A DNA stretch of 64,000 bases from Isoptericola croceus (GCF_029382255.1 NZ_JARLLG010000005.1:233338-297337); one strand, 5' to 3'. Positions 51,055 through 60,482 are shown, counted from the first letter of the stretch. Notes: generated from the letters alone by a model not told the origin. Numbers and translations: made by a program.

Positions 51055-54000
51055 GTGCGGTGCCGCGTAGCCCTGCTGGGCCGATTTGGCGTCACGGTGC
51101 ACGGACGGGAGATCCCGGGCGGCGCGTGGCGGCACCGTCGCGCGCTCGAGCTGGTCAAGATCCTCGCCCTGGCACGGAACCATCGGCTGGCCGCCGACCA
51201 GGTGATCGACCTGCTGTGGCCGGACCTGTCGCCGCACGCGGGTGCGGCCAACCTGCGCAAGGCCGCCCATCTCGCCCGGACCGTGCTCGGGGCAGCGGAC
51301 GCCATCGTGCTGAGCGACGGCGTCGTCGCGCTCTTTCCCGACGCCGACCTCGAGGTCGACGCCGAGGTGTTCGAGCGTGCTGTCGATGCCGCCACACTGG
51401 CCCAGGACGACGTCGCATGGCTGGAGGCGCTCGCGCTGTACGAGGGCGACCTGCTGCCTGACGACCGGTACGCCGAGTGGGCCGCGGGCCCTCGCGAGCG
51501 CCTGCGGCTCAAGTACCTGGAGGGGCTACGGCGGCTGGCGATGTGGGAGCGGCTGGCCGAGGAGGAGCCACTGGACGAGGAGGCACATCGCGGTCTGATG
51601 CGGATGTGGCTGGACCGTGGCAATCGTCATGCCGCGGTGCGGGCCTTCGTCCGGCTCCAGGACCTGCTCGCCCGTGAGCTGGGCGTGCGACCCAGTCCGG
51701 AGACGATCGCCCTGTGGAGCGAGATCAAGCAGGCACCGGCCGCTCTCCTCGCCGCCTCGACGCCGCTGGTAGGTCGTGACGGGGAGCTCGAGCGCCTGCT
51801 CGCGCGATGGGACGAGGCCCGCGGCGGGCGCGGCGGGGTCGTGCTGGTGTCGGGCGAGGCCGGGATCGGCAAGACCCGGCTCTGCGAGGAGCTGGCGCGG
51901 GCGGCACGCGCCGACGGCGCGGTCGTCGTCGGCGCCGCCCAGCCGGAAGAGGCGTCGTCGCCGTTCGCCGCGATCCTGACCACCCTCGATGCGGTCCTCG
52001 CCGAGCACCCCGCCCTGGCCGGCGCGCTCGGGCAGGACGCCAGAGGACGGGTCGCCGTGCCGGCGCATGAGGCAGTCAGGTTGTCGCGGCTGCAGGCGGC
52101 GACCCCCGGGATCGAGCGGGAGCGCATGTTCTCCTCGGTCGCCCGGACAGTCACCACCGCCGCGTCGGAGCGTGGACTGATGCTCGTCCTCGAGGACGTG
52201 CACCTCGCCGACGACGGCTCGCTCCAGCTCCTCACGTACCTGGGCAAGATCGCGCCGTACCACCGGATCCTGCTCGTGCTCAGTCACCGTTCCGAACCTC
52301 TGGTGCCGGAGCTGGCCACCCTCCGGTCGACGCTGCTCGGTGATCCACGGTGCACGGACCTGCGTCTTGGTCGGCTCGCACCGGACGCGGTGGCGGACCT
52401 GGTCGCGGCTGCCTCGGACGGCCGCGCGACGAAGGCCACGGTCGAGTCGATCTGGCGGTGGGGCGAGGGGAACCCGTTCTACTGCGAGGAGCTTGCCGCC
52501 GCCACGGACACCGACGGGAGCATCAGGGTCCCCGACCGCCTCTACGAGGTGGTCAAAGCCAGGCTGGACCGCCTCGGCCCTCCGGTCCGCGAGGCCTTGC
52601 AGCAGGTGGCGGTCACGGAGGACAGGTTCACCGCGGACGAGTTCATCGCCGTCGTCGGCGTCGACGACGCGACGGCGTTCGAGTACCTCGACGAGGCGAT
52701 CCTCGCCGGCGTGATCGACGAGCACGGGACCGGGTACCGGTTCCGGCACGCCCTCCTGAGGCGCGCTCTGGAGCGTTCCCTCCCCCGCCACCGACGCCGA
52801 CGGATCCACGCCGAGATGGCCGAGCGGCTCGGCACGACCGGGTCCGACCCCGCACGGGTTGCCTACCACCTCGCCGAGGCCGGCCAGGCGGACGCGACCG
52901 CTCCGTGGCTGGAGAAGGCGGCACTGCAGGCGGCCACCCTCGGCGCCTACGGGGACGCCCTCCGTCTGGCGACCGATGCGAGCGCGCGAGCCTCCGCACC
53001 GGACGACCTCGCCCGGCTCCTCGCCCTCCGTGCGGACCTGCTCTACGTCACCGGGGACCCCGCGGCCGTCGCCGCCTACGACGTCGCACTGGCGAAGGCG
53101 CCGGCCGAGGAGCTCCCCCGGCTGTCGCTCATGAAGGCGCGTGCCCTTCTCGCGACAGGGGACGTCGAGGGGGCGGGCCGGACGGCGGACCAGGCCGAAC
53201 CGGTCAGGGCAGAGGACCGGATCACCGCCGAGGTCGTGCGCGGCCTCGTGACGTGGGCGGACGGGGCCGTCGACATGGCCGAGCAGGCGGCCTGGGCGGC
53301 GCGCGACCTCGCGATGGAGGCCGGGCACACAGCCGGCCTGGGCGAGGCGAGCGAGCTCCTCGGCCTGGTCGCGCACAGCCGCGGCCAGTGGCGCGAGCGG
53401 GTCCGCTACGAGCTGACCGACACGGCACGACGTCCCGAGGCCGTGGCGAGCAGCGTGTTCGACGCGCACCTGTGCCTGGCCGAGTATCTTCTCTACGGGC
53501 AGCAGCCGTACGACGAGGTGATCGAGTTCGCCTCCGAGCTGCGGGCCACGGCCGTTCGCAGCGGCGCCGGGCGTGGGGAGGCGTTCGCGACGTGCCTGCT
53601 GGGCGAGGCCGAGCTTCTCAGCGGCCAGCTCGACGAGGCACAGGACCACCTCAAGAGGGCGGCACACCTGCACGAGATGGTCGCGGCGTCGGCCGGCCAG
53701 GCCCTGTCGCTCCAACGGTCCGCCGAGGCCGCCCTCGCGACCGGGGACGCGCAACGGGCGATGGTGCTCCTGGAGCAGGCCGAGCGGATCTCGCAGGGCT
53801 CCTCGCTGCAGCGGCACATCCTCGGGAAGGTGTACGGGACCATGGTGCTGGCCCAGCCGGATCCCCGTCGAGCGATGACGGTCGTCGACCGGGCCGAGGC
53901 CCAGATGAGCGCCCAGCCGTTGTGCGAGCCGTGCGCCATGGGTTTCTTCGTCGCCGCGGCGATCGCCGCCGCCCGGACGGACGATCTGGACCGAGCACGC

Positions 54001-54207
54001 AGCTACCTGGCGCGGGCGGAGCAGGTGTCCGCCCACTGGACCGGCGGCGCGTGGCACGCGGCGGTGCTGGAGGCCCGGGCCGCCGTCGCGTCCGCAGAGG
54101 GCGAGGCCGACGCCGCAACCCGGTTCCTCGAGCAGGCGGCGGAGGCCTTCGACCGGGCCGGGCAGCGCCTCGACGCCGAGCGGTGCCGGCTGGCGGCGGC
54201 TGCCTGA
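51055..54207 (+). CDS. SARP/BTAD-AAA-TPR transcriptional regulator, 1050 aa
   Basis: Residues 1-80 resemble the OmpR-like winged helix of SARP regulators (VALLGRFGVTVHGREIP, ALELVKILALARNHRLAAD, NLRKAAHLARTVLG). Residues ~85-225 are the BTAD helical domain (EALALYEGDLLPDDRYAEWA, GNRHAAVRAFVRLQDLLARE). An AAA ATPase follows with Walker A GEAGIGKT (267-274) and LVLEDVHLADD (Walker B). The last ~480 residues are TPR-like helices. It likely activates the downstream genes or others in response to a signal. GTG 51055 has TACGCT 6 nt upstream, so it is probably leaderless. Length is large for the family. Confidence 0.88.
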   Translation: MRCRVALLGRFGVTVHGREIPGGAWRHRRALELVKILALARNHRLAADQVIDLLWPDLSPHAGAANLRKAAHLARTVLGAADAIVLSDGVVALFPDADLEVDAEVFERAVDAATLAQDDVAWLEALALYEGDLLPDDRYAEWAAGPRERLRLKYLEGLRRLAMWERLAEEEPLDEEAHRGLMRMWLDRGNRHAAVRAFVRLQDLLARELGVRPSPETIALWSEIKQAPAALLAASTPLVGRDGELERLLARWDEARGGRGGVVLVSGEAGIGKTRLCEELARAARADGAVVVGAAQPEEASSPFAAILTTLDAVLAEHPALAGALGQDARGRVAVPAHEAVRLSRLQAATPGIERERMFSSVARTVTTAASERGLMLVLEDVHLADDGSLQLLTYLGKIAPYHRILLVLSHRSEPLVPELATLRSTLLGDPRCTDLRLGRLAPDAVADLVAAASDGRATKATVESIWRWGEGNPFYCEELAAATDTDGSIRVPDRLYEVVKARLDRLGPPVREALQQVAVTEDRFTADEFIAVVGVDDATAFEYLDEAILAGVIDEHGTGYRFRHALLRRALERSLPRHRRRRIHAEMAERLGTTGSDPARVAYHLAEAGQADATAPWLEKAALQAATLGAYGDALRLATDASARASAPDDLARLLALRADLLYVTGDPAAVAAYDVALAKAPAEELPRLSLMKARALLATGDVEGAGRTADQAEPVRAEDRITAEVVRGLVTWADGAVDMAEQAAWAARDLAMEAGHTAGLGEASELLGLVAHSRGQWRERVRYELTDTARRPEAVASSVFDAHLCLAEYLLYGQQPYDEVIEFASELRATAVRSGAGRGEAFATCLLGEAELLSGQLDEAQDHLKRAAHLHEMVAASAGQALSLQRSAEAALATGDAQRAMVLLEQAERISQGSSLQRHILGKVYGTMVLAQPDPRRAMTVVDRAEAQMSAQPLCEPCAMGFFVAAAIAAARTDDLDRARSYLARAEQVSAHWTGGAWHAAVLEARAAVASAEGEADAATRFLEQAAEAFDRAGQRLDAERCRLAAAA

Positions 54208-54335
54208 CGCACCGTCCGACGTCGTCCGCCTGCCCGATCACCGGCCTCCGCGAGGAACGCCCGGGGAACGCGCCCCTCGTAGCGTCGTCGTATGCGGTCG
54301 CCAGGACCGCAACCAGCACAGGGAGGTGCATTGCC

Positions 54336-54926
54336 ATGACGACAGGCACAGTGCGCAACGGGATCGACGTCGATCAGCTCATCGGCACGATCGACGCGAT
54401 CAAGGACGACGACCGGCTGGCGGCGTTCACGTGGCGGGCCAGGAGCGTGTGGGAGCAGGGCACCCACAGCACCGGCGAGATCGGGCGATTCATCCACCAT
54501 GACGCCGAGGACACCAGCCGTACGCGGGCCTTCGTGCTGCAGGGTGACGAGCCACCGGTCCTCCTGGGTGAGAACGCGGGCCCGAACGCCGTCGAGCTGC
54601 TGCTGCAGTCGCTCGCCTTCTGCTACGCGGTGGGCTACGTCGCCAACGCGGCGGCGCGTGGGATCGAGATCTCCTCGATGGAGTACGAGGTCGAGGGCGA
54701 CTTCGACGTGCGGCGGTTCCTCGGCCTGGACGGGCCGCGGGCGGGGTTCACGGAGATCCGGGCCCAGGCGCGGGTGTCGAGCCCGAACACCTCCGCCCAC
54801 GACCTCGAGGAGCTCTTCCGGTACGTGCAGGACACCTCGCCGGTGCGCGACGCGCTCGCCAACCCGACGCCCGTGGTCAGCACCCTCGAGGTCGTCGGCG
54901 ACCGGAACGAGGTGGTGAGCTCATGA
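54336..54926 (+). CDS. OsmC family protein, 196 aa
   Basis: OsmC/Ohr fold: TWRARSVWEQGTHSTGEIGRF, LGENAGPNAVELLLQSLAFCYAVGYV and EYEVEGDFDVRRFLGLDG are conserved. Peroxidase members use two cysteines; only one (LAFC) is clearly placed, and the usual partner Cys near residue 60 is absent, so thiol-peroxidase activity is doubtful. GGGAGGTG lies 7-8 nt before the ATG. Its TGA overlaps the next gene's ATG (ATGA, 54923-54926), so the two are coupled. It lies 128 nt after the large regulator. Confidence 0.84.
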   Translation: MTTGTVRNGIDVDQLIGTIDAIKDDDRLAAFTWRARSVWEQGTHSTGEIGRFIHHDAEDTSRTRAFVLQGDEPPVLLGENAGPNAVELLLQSLAFCYAVGYVANAAARGIEISSMEYEVEGDFDVRRFLGLDGPRAGFTEIRAQARVSSPNTSAHDLEELFRYVQDTSPVRDALANPTPVVSTLEVVGDRNEVVSS

Positions 54927-55708
54927 CTGCCGTCACGGTCGACCAGCGCGAGCTGGAGGCCAAGGTCAAGACCATGTACCAGGCCGTGGCCGAGAACCCC
55001 GGCGGGCACTATCACTTCGAGATGGGGCGCACGCTGGCCGAACGGCTCGGCTACCCGCCTCAGGTCCTCGACCGGATCCCGTCCGGGGCCGTCGAGTCGT
55101 TCGCCGGCGTCGGGTACTTCTTCGACCTCGCCGACCTCCAGGACGGCGAACGGGTGCTCGACCTCGGCTCCGGCTCCGGCATGGACGCCTTCGTCGCGGC
55201 CCTGGCCGTCGGGGGCCGCGGACGCGTTGCGGGGGTCGACATGACCCCGGCCCAGCTCGACAAGGCCGAACGACTCCGCAGGGAAGGAGGCTTCCTCACG
55301 GTCGAGTTCACGCCCGGACGGATCGATGAGCTCCCCTACGACGACGGGACGTTCGACGTCGTGATCTCCAACGGCGTCGTCAACCTCACGCCCGAGAAGC
55401 CGAAGGTCTTTGCCGAGGTCGCTCGGGTGCTGAAGCTCGGCGGGCGTCTGGCCGTCGCCGACATCGTGACCGAGAGGCCGCTGACCGCGAAGATCGTCTG
55501 CAACACCGAGCTGTGGGCGTCATGCATCGGCGGGGCGGCCCAGGAGGAGGTGTACCGGAGCGCGATCACGGCCGCGGGCCTCCGTGTGGGAGAGGTCAGG
55601 GCGAACGACTACCACTTCATCTCCACGCGGGCGCGCAACGCCAGCGAGACCTACGGGGTCAAGAGTGTGTCCGTCCTCGCCCGCCTGCCTGGGACACCTG
55701 AAGGGTGA
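54923..55708 (+). CDS. ArsM-like SAM-dependent methyltransferase, 261 aa
   Basis: SAM motif I is VLDLGSGSGMDAF (about residues 78-90); ISNGVVNLTPEKPKVFAEVARVLKLGG is motif IV-VI of the arsenite methyltransferase-like group. Cys193 and Cys201 (CNTELWASC) match the conserved WxxC region of ArsM, but the N-terminal cysteine pair of ArsM is not seen, so arsenic chemistry is doubtful. It is coupled by ATGA to the OsmC gene, and both follow the SARP/BTAD regulator. Target is probably a sulfur- or metal-containing small molecule, unproven. Confidence 0.8.
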   Translation: MTAVTVDQRELEAKVKTMYQAVAENPGGHYHFEMGRTLAERLGYPPQVLDRIPSGAVESFAGVGYFFDLADLQDGERVLDLGSGSGMDAFVAALAVGGRGRVAGVDMTPAQLDKAERLRREGGFLTVEFTPGRIDELPYDDGTFDVVISNGVVNLTPEKPKVFAEVARVLKLGGRLAVADIVTERPLTAKIVCNTELWASCIGGAAQEEVYRSAITAAGLRVGEVRANDYHFISTRARNASETYGVKSVSVLARLPGTPEG

Positions 55709-55754
55709 GGTGATGCCCTCGGGCGGGCGACGGCAGCAGCACGTCGCGGTCCAC

Positions 55755-57362
55755 CTAACGCTCGAACCACCCGCGGAACTTGCCGACGAGCGCCAGCAGT
55801 GCCCCTGCCGACGCGACACCGAAGCCGACCGGCACCGCGACCGGGATGTCCGGGTCGCCGTCGGACGCGGCGGCGGCCATGGCCGAGGGGTCGGCCGGCG
55901 AGGGGACCGGAGACGGACCTGGCGTGCCGTCGACCGGCGAGGGAGACACGCTCGGCGACGGAGACGGTGACGGCGAGGGGGAAGCGCTCGGCGACGGCGA
56001 CGGCGAAGCGCTGGGCGACGGCGAGGCGCTCGCGGCCTGCTCCGGCGTGCGCTCGGCGGGGTCCGCGGACGATTCTGCGGACTCCGCGGCTGCCTTCGCC
56101 GGCGGGTCTGTCTCGGCAGTCGGCCGCGGACGCCGGAAGGTCAGCGTCCCGAATCCGAGCTGGTCGTACCCGCCGCTGGCGACGCCGTACTGCCCGCCGC
56201 CCGCTTCGGCTCCGTTGCGCTTGGTCATCTCCGTGACGTAGGGCATCTTCATTCCCCGGCGACCGGCGTAGTGGCCGTGGATCATGGCCCACACCGGCCT
56301 GACCTCCCCGCGGCCGGCCTCGGAGATCTGCGCCTGCGTCTGCCAGCTCCCGCCGCCCTGACCGCTTCTCCAGGAGTAGGACGTGTAGGGGACGTCATAC
56401 CCGAGGTTGTACTTGGCCACGTACTCCGCAGCCTTGGCGAAGCGGCTGTCGTCGTAGCCGTACAGATCGATCCCCTGGTTCCAGGCCGTCTCGCAGAACG
56501 CACCCATCAGCCCGATGCCCATGATCGAGTGCGGCTGGTCCCGGCCGCTCTCCTGCCACTGTCCGAGCGTGCCGTTCTCGTGCAGGAACGGGACCGCCCG
56601 GCCGATCGACCCGTTGCCGCCGCCGGACGTGAAGTACGTGACCGCCTGGTCGACGAGGTCTCCTCGATCGAGAAGAGCGCCGATCGAGAGGATCGAGGTC
56701 ATGTTGCACAGGTCCCAGTTGGCCCAGTAGTTCTCGATGTGAGCATCGTTGTGCTCGGTGAGGAACCTGTCGTTCATCGGATAGAACACGGAGAGCAGGA
56801 GCGACGCCGCGGCGTCGAGGTCGAAGCCGTCGTAGTCGCGCACGAGCTCGACCGCGTTGGCGAACTGGTAGCCGTAGATCCCGACCGCCAGGTACCGGTC
56901 GGCGTTGCCGTTGATCTGGGTGAGCGTGTGCGACCACCCGTTCAGGATGTCGCGGGCCTTTCGCGCGTTGTCCTCGTTGCCGGACACCCGCCAGACCAGC
57001 GCGTTCTGGTATGCGGCATGGACGTCCGTGTAGAGGAGGCCGGCGTTCGTACCCTCGCCGCCGCGTGTCACGACAGCGGTGGGCCGCTCTGCCCAGGTGG
57101 CCCGGGCATGACTGCTCCGGGTCAGCGCTTCCCACCCGGCGAGCCACGGCTGCTTCGACGCCTGGACCTGTGCGGTCATCCGAGCGAAGTCCTCGGCGGT
57201 GTGCAGCAGTCCGGGGTGCGCGGCCGCGGCGTGGGCAGGCTTGGCGCTCCACACGGCGCCGCCCGCAGCGAGCGCGGTGGCGGTTCCGGCCAGGGCCAGG
57301 AAGCCCCGGCGGTTCAGCCCGGGCGACCTGCTCAGCGCGTGAGAGTCCGTCGGGGTGCTCAT
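55755..57362 (-). CDS. Secreted, surface-anchored alginate lyase-family protein, 535 aa
   Basis: Tat signal peptide with LNRRGFLALAG (twin Arg at residues 18-19), then the (alpha/alpha) alginate lyase/heparinase-like domain (PF05426): WLAGWEALTRSSHARATW, GEGTNAGLLYTDVHAAYQNAL, WSHTLTQINGNADRYLAVGIYG and HNDAHIENYWANWDLCNM. Residues ~405-500 are Ala/Glu/Pro-rich and then a Ser-Pro repeat linker, and the C-terminus is a membrane helix (VPVGFGVASAGALLALVG) with a basic tail; no LPXTG motif. AAGGAGG precedes the ATG. Its promoter carries a possible operator. Confidence 0.85.
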   Translation of the reverse strand: MSTPTDSHALSRSPGLNRRGFLALAGTATALAAGGAVWSAKPAHAAAAHPGLLHTAEDFARMTAQVQASKQPWLAGWEALTRSSHARATWAERPTAVVTRGGEGTNAGLLYTDVHAAYQNALVWRVSGNEDNARKARDILNGWSHTLTQINGNADRYLAVGIYGYQFANAVELVRDYDGFDLDAAASLLLSVFYPMNDRFLTEHNDAHIENYWANWDLCNMTSILSIGALLDRGDLVDQAVTYFTSGGGNGSIGRAVPFLHENGTLGQWQESGRDQPHSIMGIGLMGAFCETAWNQGIDLYGYDDSRFAKAAEYVAKYNLGYDVPYTSYSWRSGQGGGSWQTQAQISEAGRGEVRPVWAMIHGHYAGRRGMKMPYVTEMTKRNGAEAGGGQYGVASGGYDQLGFGTLTFRRPRPTAETDPPAKAAAESAESSADPAERTPEQAASASPSPSASPSPSPSASPSPSPSPSPSVSPSPVDGTPGPSPVPSPADPSAMAAAASDGDPDIPVAVPVGFGVASAGALLALVGKFRGWFER

Positions 57363-57403
57363 CGAGTACGCCTCCTTCTGGGGTAGGGGGCAGCGAGCGA
57401 GCG

Positions 57404-57433
57404 ACGCTACACGACATCCCATTTGTCGGACAA
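57404..57433 (-). promoter_or_regulatory. Promoter and overlapping operator of the alginate lyase-family gene
   Basis: On the minus strand TTGTCC (-35, 57433-57428) is followed after 18 bp by TAGCGT (-10, 57409-57404). The palindrome TTGTCGGACAA (57423-57433) overlaps the -35 box, as a repressor site would; it resembles GntR-family operators. A 5' UTR of about 30-35 nt carries an AAGGAGG SD. The regulator gene is not in the window. Confidence 0.55.
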
Positions 57434-57552
57434 GACCTCTTTGCCCTTTTTTGTGATGGTGTTCGTTCTTGTCGCGGATGACGGTGCCGGCGAAGGCGCC
57501 ACATCCTGGACCCCGGCGGCGGCACCCCCTCGATGAGCCCGGCAACCCGGCG

Positions 57553-59823
57553 CTAGCCGTGGCGGGGGCGCACGGCCCCTCGCCGTCGGCGGAGAACGAC
57601 GAAGACGATGGCGCCCGCGGCGAGGACGAGCGCGGCCGCGACGAGGGCGACGACCGGGGAGGAACTGGTCCGCGGGCCTGGCGATCCGGGGGCTTCCTCG
57701 GGCTCGGCATCCGCGCTCGGGCGGGCAGCCGACGTCGGGACGGAGAGCACGACCCGGCCGTCCGCGTAGCTGATCTCGTAGGTGGTGCCATCGATGTCAA
57801 GCTGGGCCCCCTCGTCGAGCCCCGCGAACGTCCCCGTGATCTCGCCGCCGGAGGTGATGACGGCGAACTCTCGGGGGAGGTCTGCGCCGTCCTTGTGGCG
57901 GATCTTGAGCTGGGCACCGCTCAGGGCGACGTCGCCGGCGACCGTCAGTGTGGCGCCCGTCCCGATCCGAAGGCTGGAATTTCTCCGTAGGTCCAGGTTG
58001 CCGCCCACACTGGTCGCACCGGTGACTCGGAGTGACTTGTCGACGACGAGGTCTCCGGCGAGCTCTGCCTGGGAGAGCACCAGGGTCCCGCCCGTAACCG
58101 TCCAGGGGCCCTTGGCGTTGCTCGTGCCGGAATAGGTCAACGCCGCGCGCCCGGTCTTCACCAGGCCACCGGCACCCCCGACGCCGCCGGCGTACGTGGT
58201 GTCCTCGGTGCTCGCGACGGTCAGCGTGGTCGGGCCGAGGCGGAGCTTGCTTCCGGCGACACCACTGAGGTTCTGCACGGTCTGGTCTCCGGCGGCGGAC
58301 ACGTCGAGGGTCGCGTGAGGCTTCGAGAGCTTCATCTTTGTCGACGACGCGAGGGTTCCGTCCGAAAGGACGAGTGCGCCTCCCGACACCGTCGTCGGCC
58401 CCGAGTAGGTGGTGTCGCCCGTGAGCGTCACCGCTGCCGGACCGGCCTGCTCGAAGGAGCCCGCGCCGCTGATCCCGGACAGCTCGATGTCCTTCTCGGC
58501 GTTGTTCACGACGAGCGCGCCGTCGTCGACGATCTTGGCACCCGCCGTGCCGGTGATCAGCCAGGAGTCCTTGCCCGGACTGCCGGTGCCCAGCCGGAGG
58601 GTTGCTCCGCTCTCGACGGTGGTGACGCCGTCGTAGTTCTGCTGGTCCGCAAAGGTGACGTCGTTGCCCGGCGTGCCGGCGATGGTGACGTCGCCCTGCG
58701 CCACCGCGTCCATCGTGTCGTGGTACTTTCCCCCGGAGATGGGCGCGCCGAGCGTGACGGGTCCGTCGTAGTCGAAGACGAGGTGCCCCCGCGCGCGACG
58801 CGTGTACAGGTTGATGTAGACGGTCTCGCGAGTGCCGGGCAGGAAGAACCTGCTGTGGGTGCCGTCACCCCACTGGACGATCGCGCCCTGGATGTTCACG
58901 CCGCGCTTGTTGATGTTCTTGTGGACCGGCTGGTGGTTCAGGTCGGGGTCCGAGAGGGAAGGGTTCGTCTCGGAGCCCTGGTCGCTCCAGGAGTAGACGC
59001 CCGACATGATCACTCGGCTGCCATCGGGGGCACCGTAGAAGTTGATGTCGTTCCCCCACTCGCGGGAGAGGATGTCGAACCCCAGGACGGTGTCGTGATC
59101 GTGCGGGGTGTCCACCATGAACGAGCCGTAGTTGACCACCTTCGAAAGGTTCGGGAGGGTCGTCAGGTACTCCCGTCGGCTGACGTGTACGCCGGTCCCG
59201 TTGATGACGGTGCCCGAGAACGAGTGGTCACCGGCGAGCTCGACGCCGTCCCAGAGGAACCGAGGCTGGTTCAGCACTCCGCTACCACTGAGGATCCCGG
59301 GGTGGTAGAGCGCCCCGCCGACGGCGACGACGAGCGTGCCGTCGACGTGGTGGTTGAGCGCGTTCCAGGCGAAGTGGGGGTAGTCGTACGGGTAGTGGCC
59401 GATCCGGCCGGTGGTGCCTTTGCCGTCGCCGTACTGGAGCGTCGCGCCGGCCTCCACCGTGACGGCCGGTGGATCGGGGTCCCGGACCGTGAGGTAGGGA
59501 TGGTTCGTGATGCCCAGGATCTCGGTCCGCTGCCGTCGTCGGTCCTCGGGGACCTGGAAGTCGCTGTCGGCCGTCAGCACGAGCGTGCCCCGCCCACTGA
59601 TGGTCAAGGTGCCGACGCCGGAGAAGACGCCGTCGTAGACGACCTCCTCGCCCCCACCGAGGGTGATGACCGCGTCGCCCGCCAGCTCGACGTCCTCGTC
59701 GGCCCGTACCCGGTCGGTGATGTCCGTCGCCGCCTGGGCCGGGGCGCCGGCGAGCGCGACGGTGACGAACGTCAGCGCCGCGACGGCGAGCAGCCACCCA
59801 CGCATACGGCATATGTCCGGCAT
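57553..59823 (-). CDS. Surface beta-helix protein with autotransporter-type repeats, 756 aa
   Basis: Signal peptide (MRGWLLAVAALTFVTVALAG to AQA), a long right-handed beta-helix of Gly/Thr/Val-rich turns, and at least two autotransporter-associated beta-strand repeat motifs (GAGSFEQAGPAAVTLTGDTT and GAGGLVKTGRAALTYSGTS, each followed by GGxLVLS). The C-terminus is one membrane helix (VVALVAAALVLAAGAIVFVVL) with RRRR, giving a membrane anchor; no LPXTG. The DGDP/LSD region near residues 260-290 is Asp-rich and may bind ions or sugars. ATG 59823 lies 6 nt after TAGCAT, with no SD. It is upstream of the alginate lyase gene on the same strand. Confidence 0.78.
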   Translation of the reverse strand: MPDICRMRGWLLAVAALTFVTVALAGAPAQAATDITDRVRADEDVELAGDAVITLGGGEEVVYDGVFSGVGTLTISGRGTLVLTADSDFQVPEDRRRQRTEILGITNHPYLTVRDPDPPAVTVEAGATLQYGDGKGTTGRIGHYPYDYPHFAWNALNHHVDGTLVVAVGGALYHPGILSGSGVLNQPRFLWDGVELAGDHSFSGTVINGTGVHVSRREYLTTLPNLSKVVNYGSFMVDTPHDHDTVLGFDILSREWGNDINFYGAPDGSRVIMSGVYSWSDQGSETNPSLSDPDLNHQPVHKNINKRGVNIQGAIVQWGDGTHSRFFLPGTRETVYINLYTRRARGHLVFDYDGPVTLGAPISGGKYHDTMDAVAQGDVTIAGTPGNDVTFADQQNYDGVTTVESGATLRLGTGSPGKDSWLITGTAGAKIVDDGALVVNNAEKDIELSGISGAGSFEQAGPAAVTLTGDTTYSGPTTVSGGALVLSDGTLASSTKMKLSKPHATLDVSAAGDQTVQNLSGVAGSKLRLGPTTLTVASTEDTTYAGGVGGAGGLVKTGRAALTYSGTSNAKGPWTVTGGTLVLSQAELAGDLVVDKSLRVTGATSVGGNLDLRRNSSLRIGTGATLTVAGDVALSGAQLKIRHKDGADLPREFAVITSGGEITGTFAGLDEGAQLDIDGTTYEISYADGRVVLSVPTSAARPSADAEPEEAPGSPGPRTSSSPVVALVAAALVLAAGAIVFVVLRRRRGAVRPRHG

Positions 59824-59903
59824 GGGGGGATGCTAGCGGTCACTTCACCCGTCGGTGGAACCGGTCGCGCCATCTGGACCGACCCGGAACGCCCGACCTT
59901 CGT

Positions 59904-60482
59904 CTACTGCCCTGCCCGGAACTCGTCCTCGAGGACGCTCATGACGATCGCGTCGGCCCAGGTCGCACCGTCGCGATAGACGTCCCGCAGCCGCCCCTCC
60001 TCGACGAAGCCCAACGACGCGTACAGCGCCTTGGCCCGCGGGTTGATGCTCAGCACGTCGAGGCCCACCCGGTGCAGTCGAGGACCGTCGTCGCCCGGCC
60101 AGCCGCGGAAGGCGAACCGCAGCACCTCCTCGATGGCCTCTCGGCCGTAGCCACGTCCGCGATAGTCCGGCAGCATCTGCAGACGCAGGTTGGCGCTGCG
60201 GGCCACCGGGTCGAGGTCCTTGAGGACGATCTCGCCGATCAGCTCGTCGCTGACGAGCTCCCCGTCCCGCACGGCACCCGGGGTGATCGCCCAGTCGTAG
60301 CGGCCCTCGCGCTCGGCGACGGTCGCTGCCCACTCGTCGATCTGCCCCCGGGTGAAGGTCGCCGTCGTCCCGGTCAGCCGCATGCCTTCCGGGTCGTGCA
60401 GCGACTCCCAGAGCCGGTCCGCGTCCCGCGCCTCGATCGGGCGCAGCCGCATCATCTCCCCGTGCAGGACGGGACCTCTCAC
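59904..60482 (-). CDS. GNAT family N-acetyltransferase (RimJ/RimL-like), 192 aa
   Basis: [23 protein letters not shown] at the start, [33 protein letters not shown] (R-G-x-G-x-G/A acetyl-CoA loop) and [29 protein letters not shown] give a clear RimJ/RimL-type GNAT. The GTG start overlaps the gatB stop by 4 bp (GTGA), so it is coupled to the GatCAB operon. This coupling is curious, but the acceptor is not known; ribosomal protein or tRNA-related acetylation is possible. Confidence 0.88.
   Translation of the reverse strand: MRGPVLHGEMMRLRPIEARDADRLWESLHDPEGMRLTGTTATFTRGQIDEWAATVAEREGRYDWAITPGAVRDGELVSDELIGEIVLKDLDPVARSANLRLQMLPDYRGRGYGREAIEEVLRFAFRGWPGDDGPRLHRVGLDVLSINPRAKALYASLGFVEEGRLRDVYRDGATWADAIVMSVLEDEFRAGQ

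Noticed and set aside
54923-55708. Naming the methyltransferase arsM.
   Set aside because: The N-terminal cysteines for arsenic binding are not seen and no ars genes are nearby.
55930-56050. Short repeats at the 3' end of the alginate lyase-family gene looked CRISPR-like.
   Set aside because: They encode a Ser-Pro repeat linker in frame, with no spacers between repeats.
57362-59823. LPXTG sortase signal in the two surface proteins.
   Set aside because: Both C-termini have a membrane helix and basic tail but no LPXTG motif.
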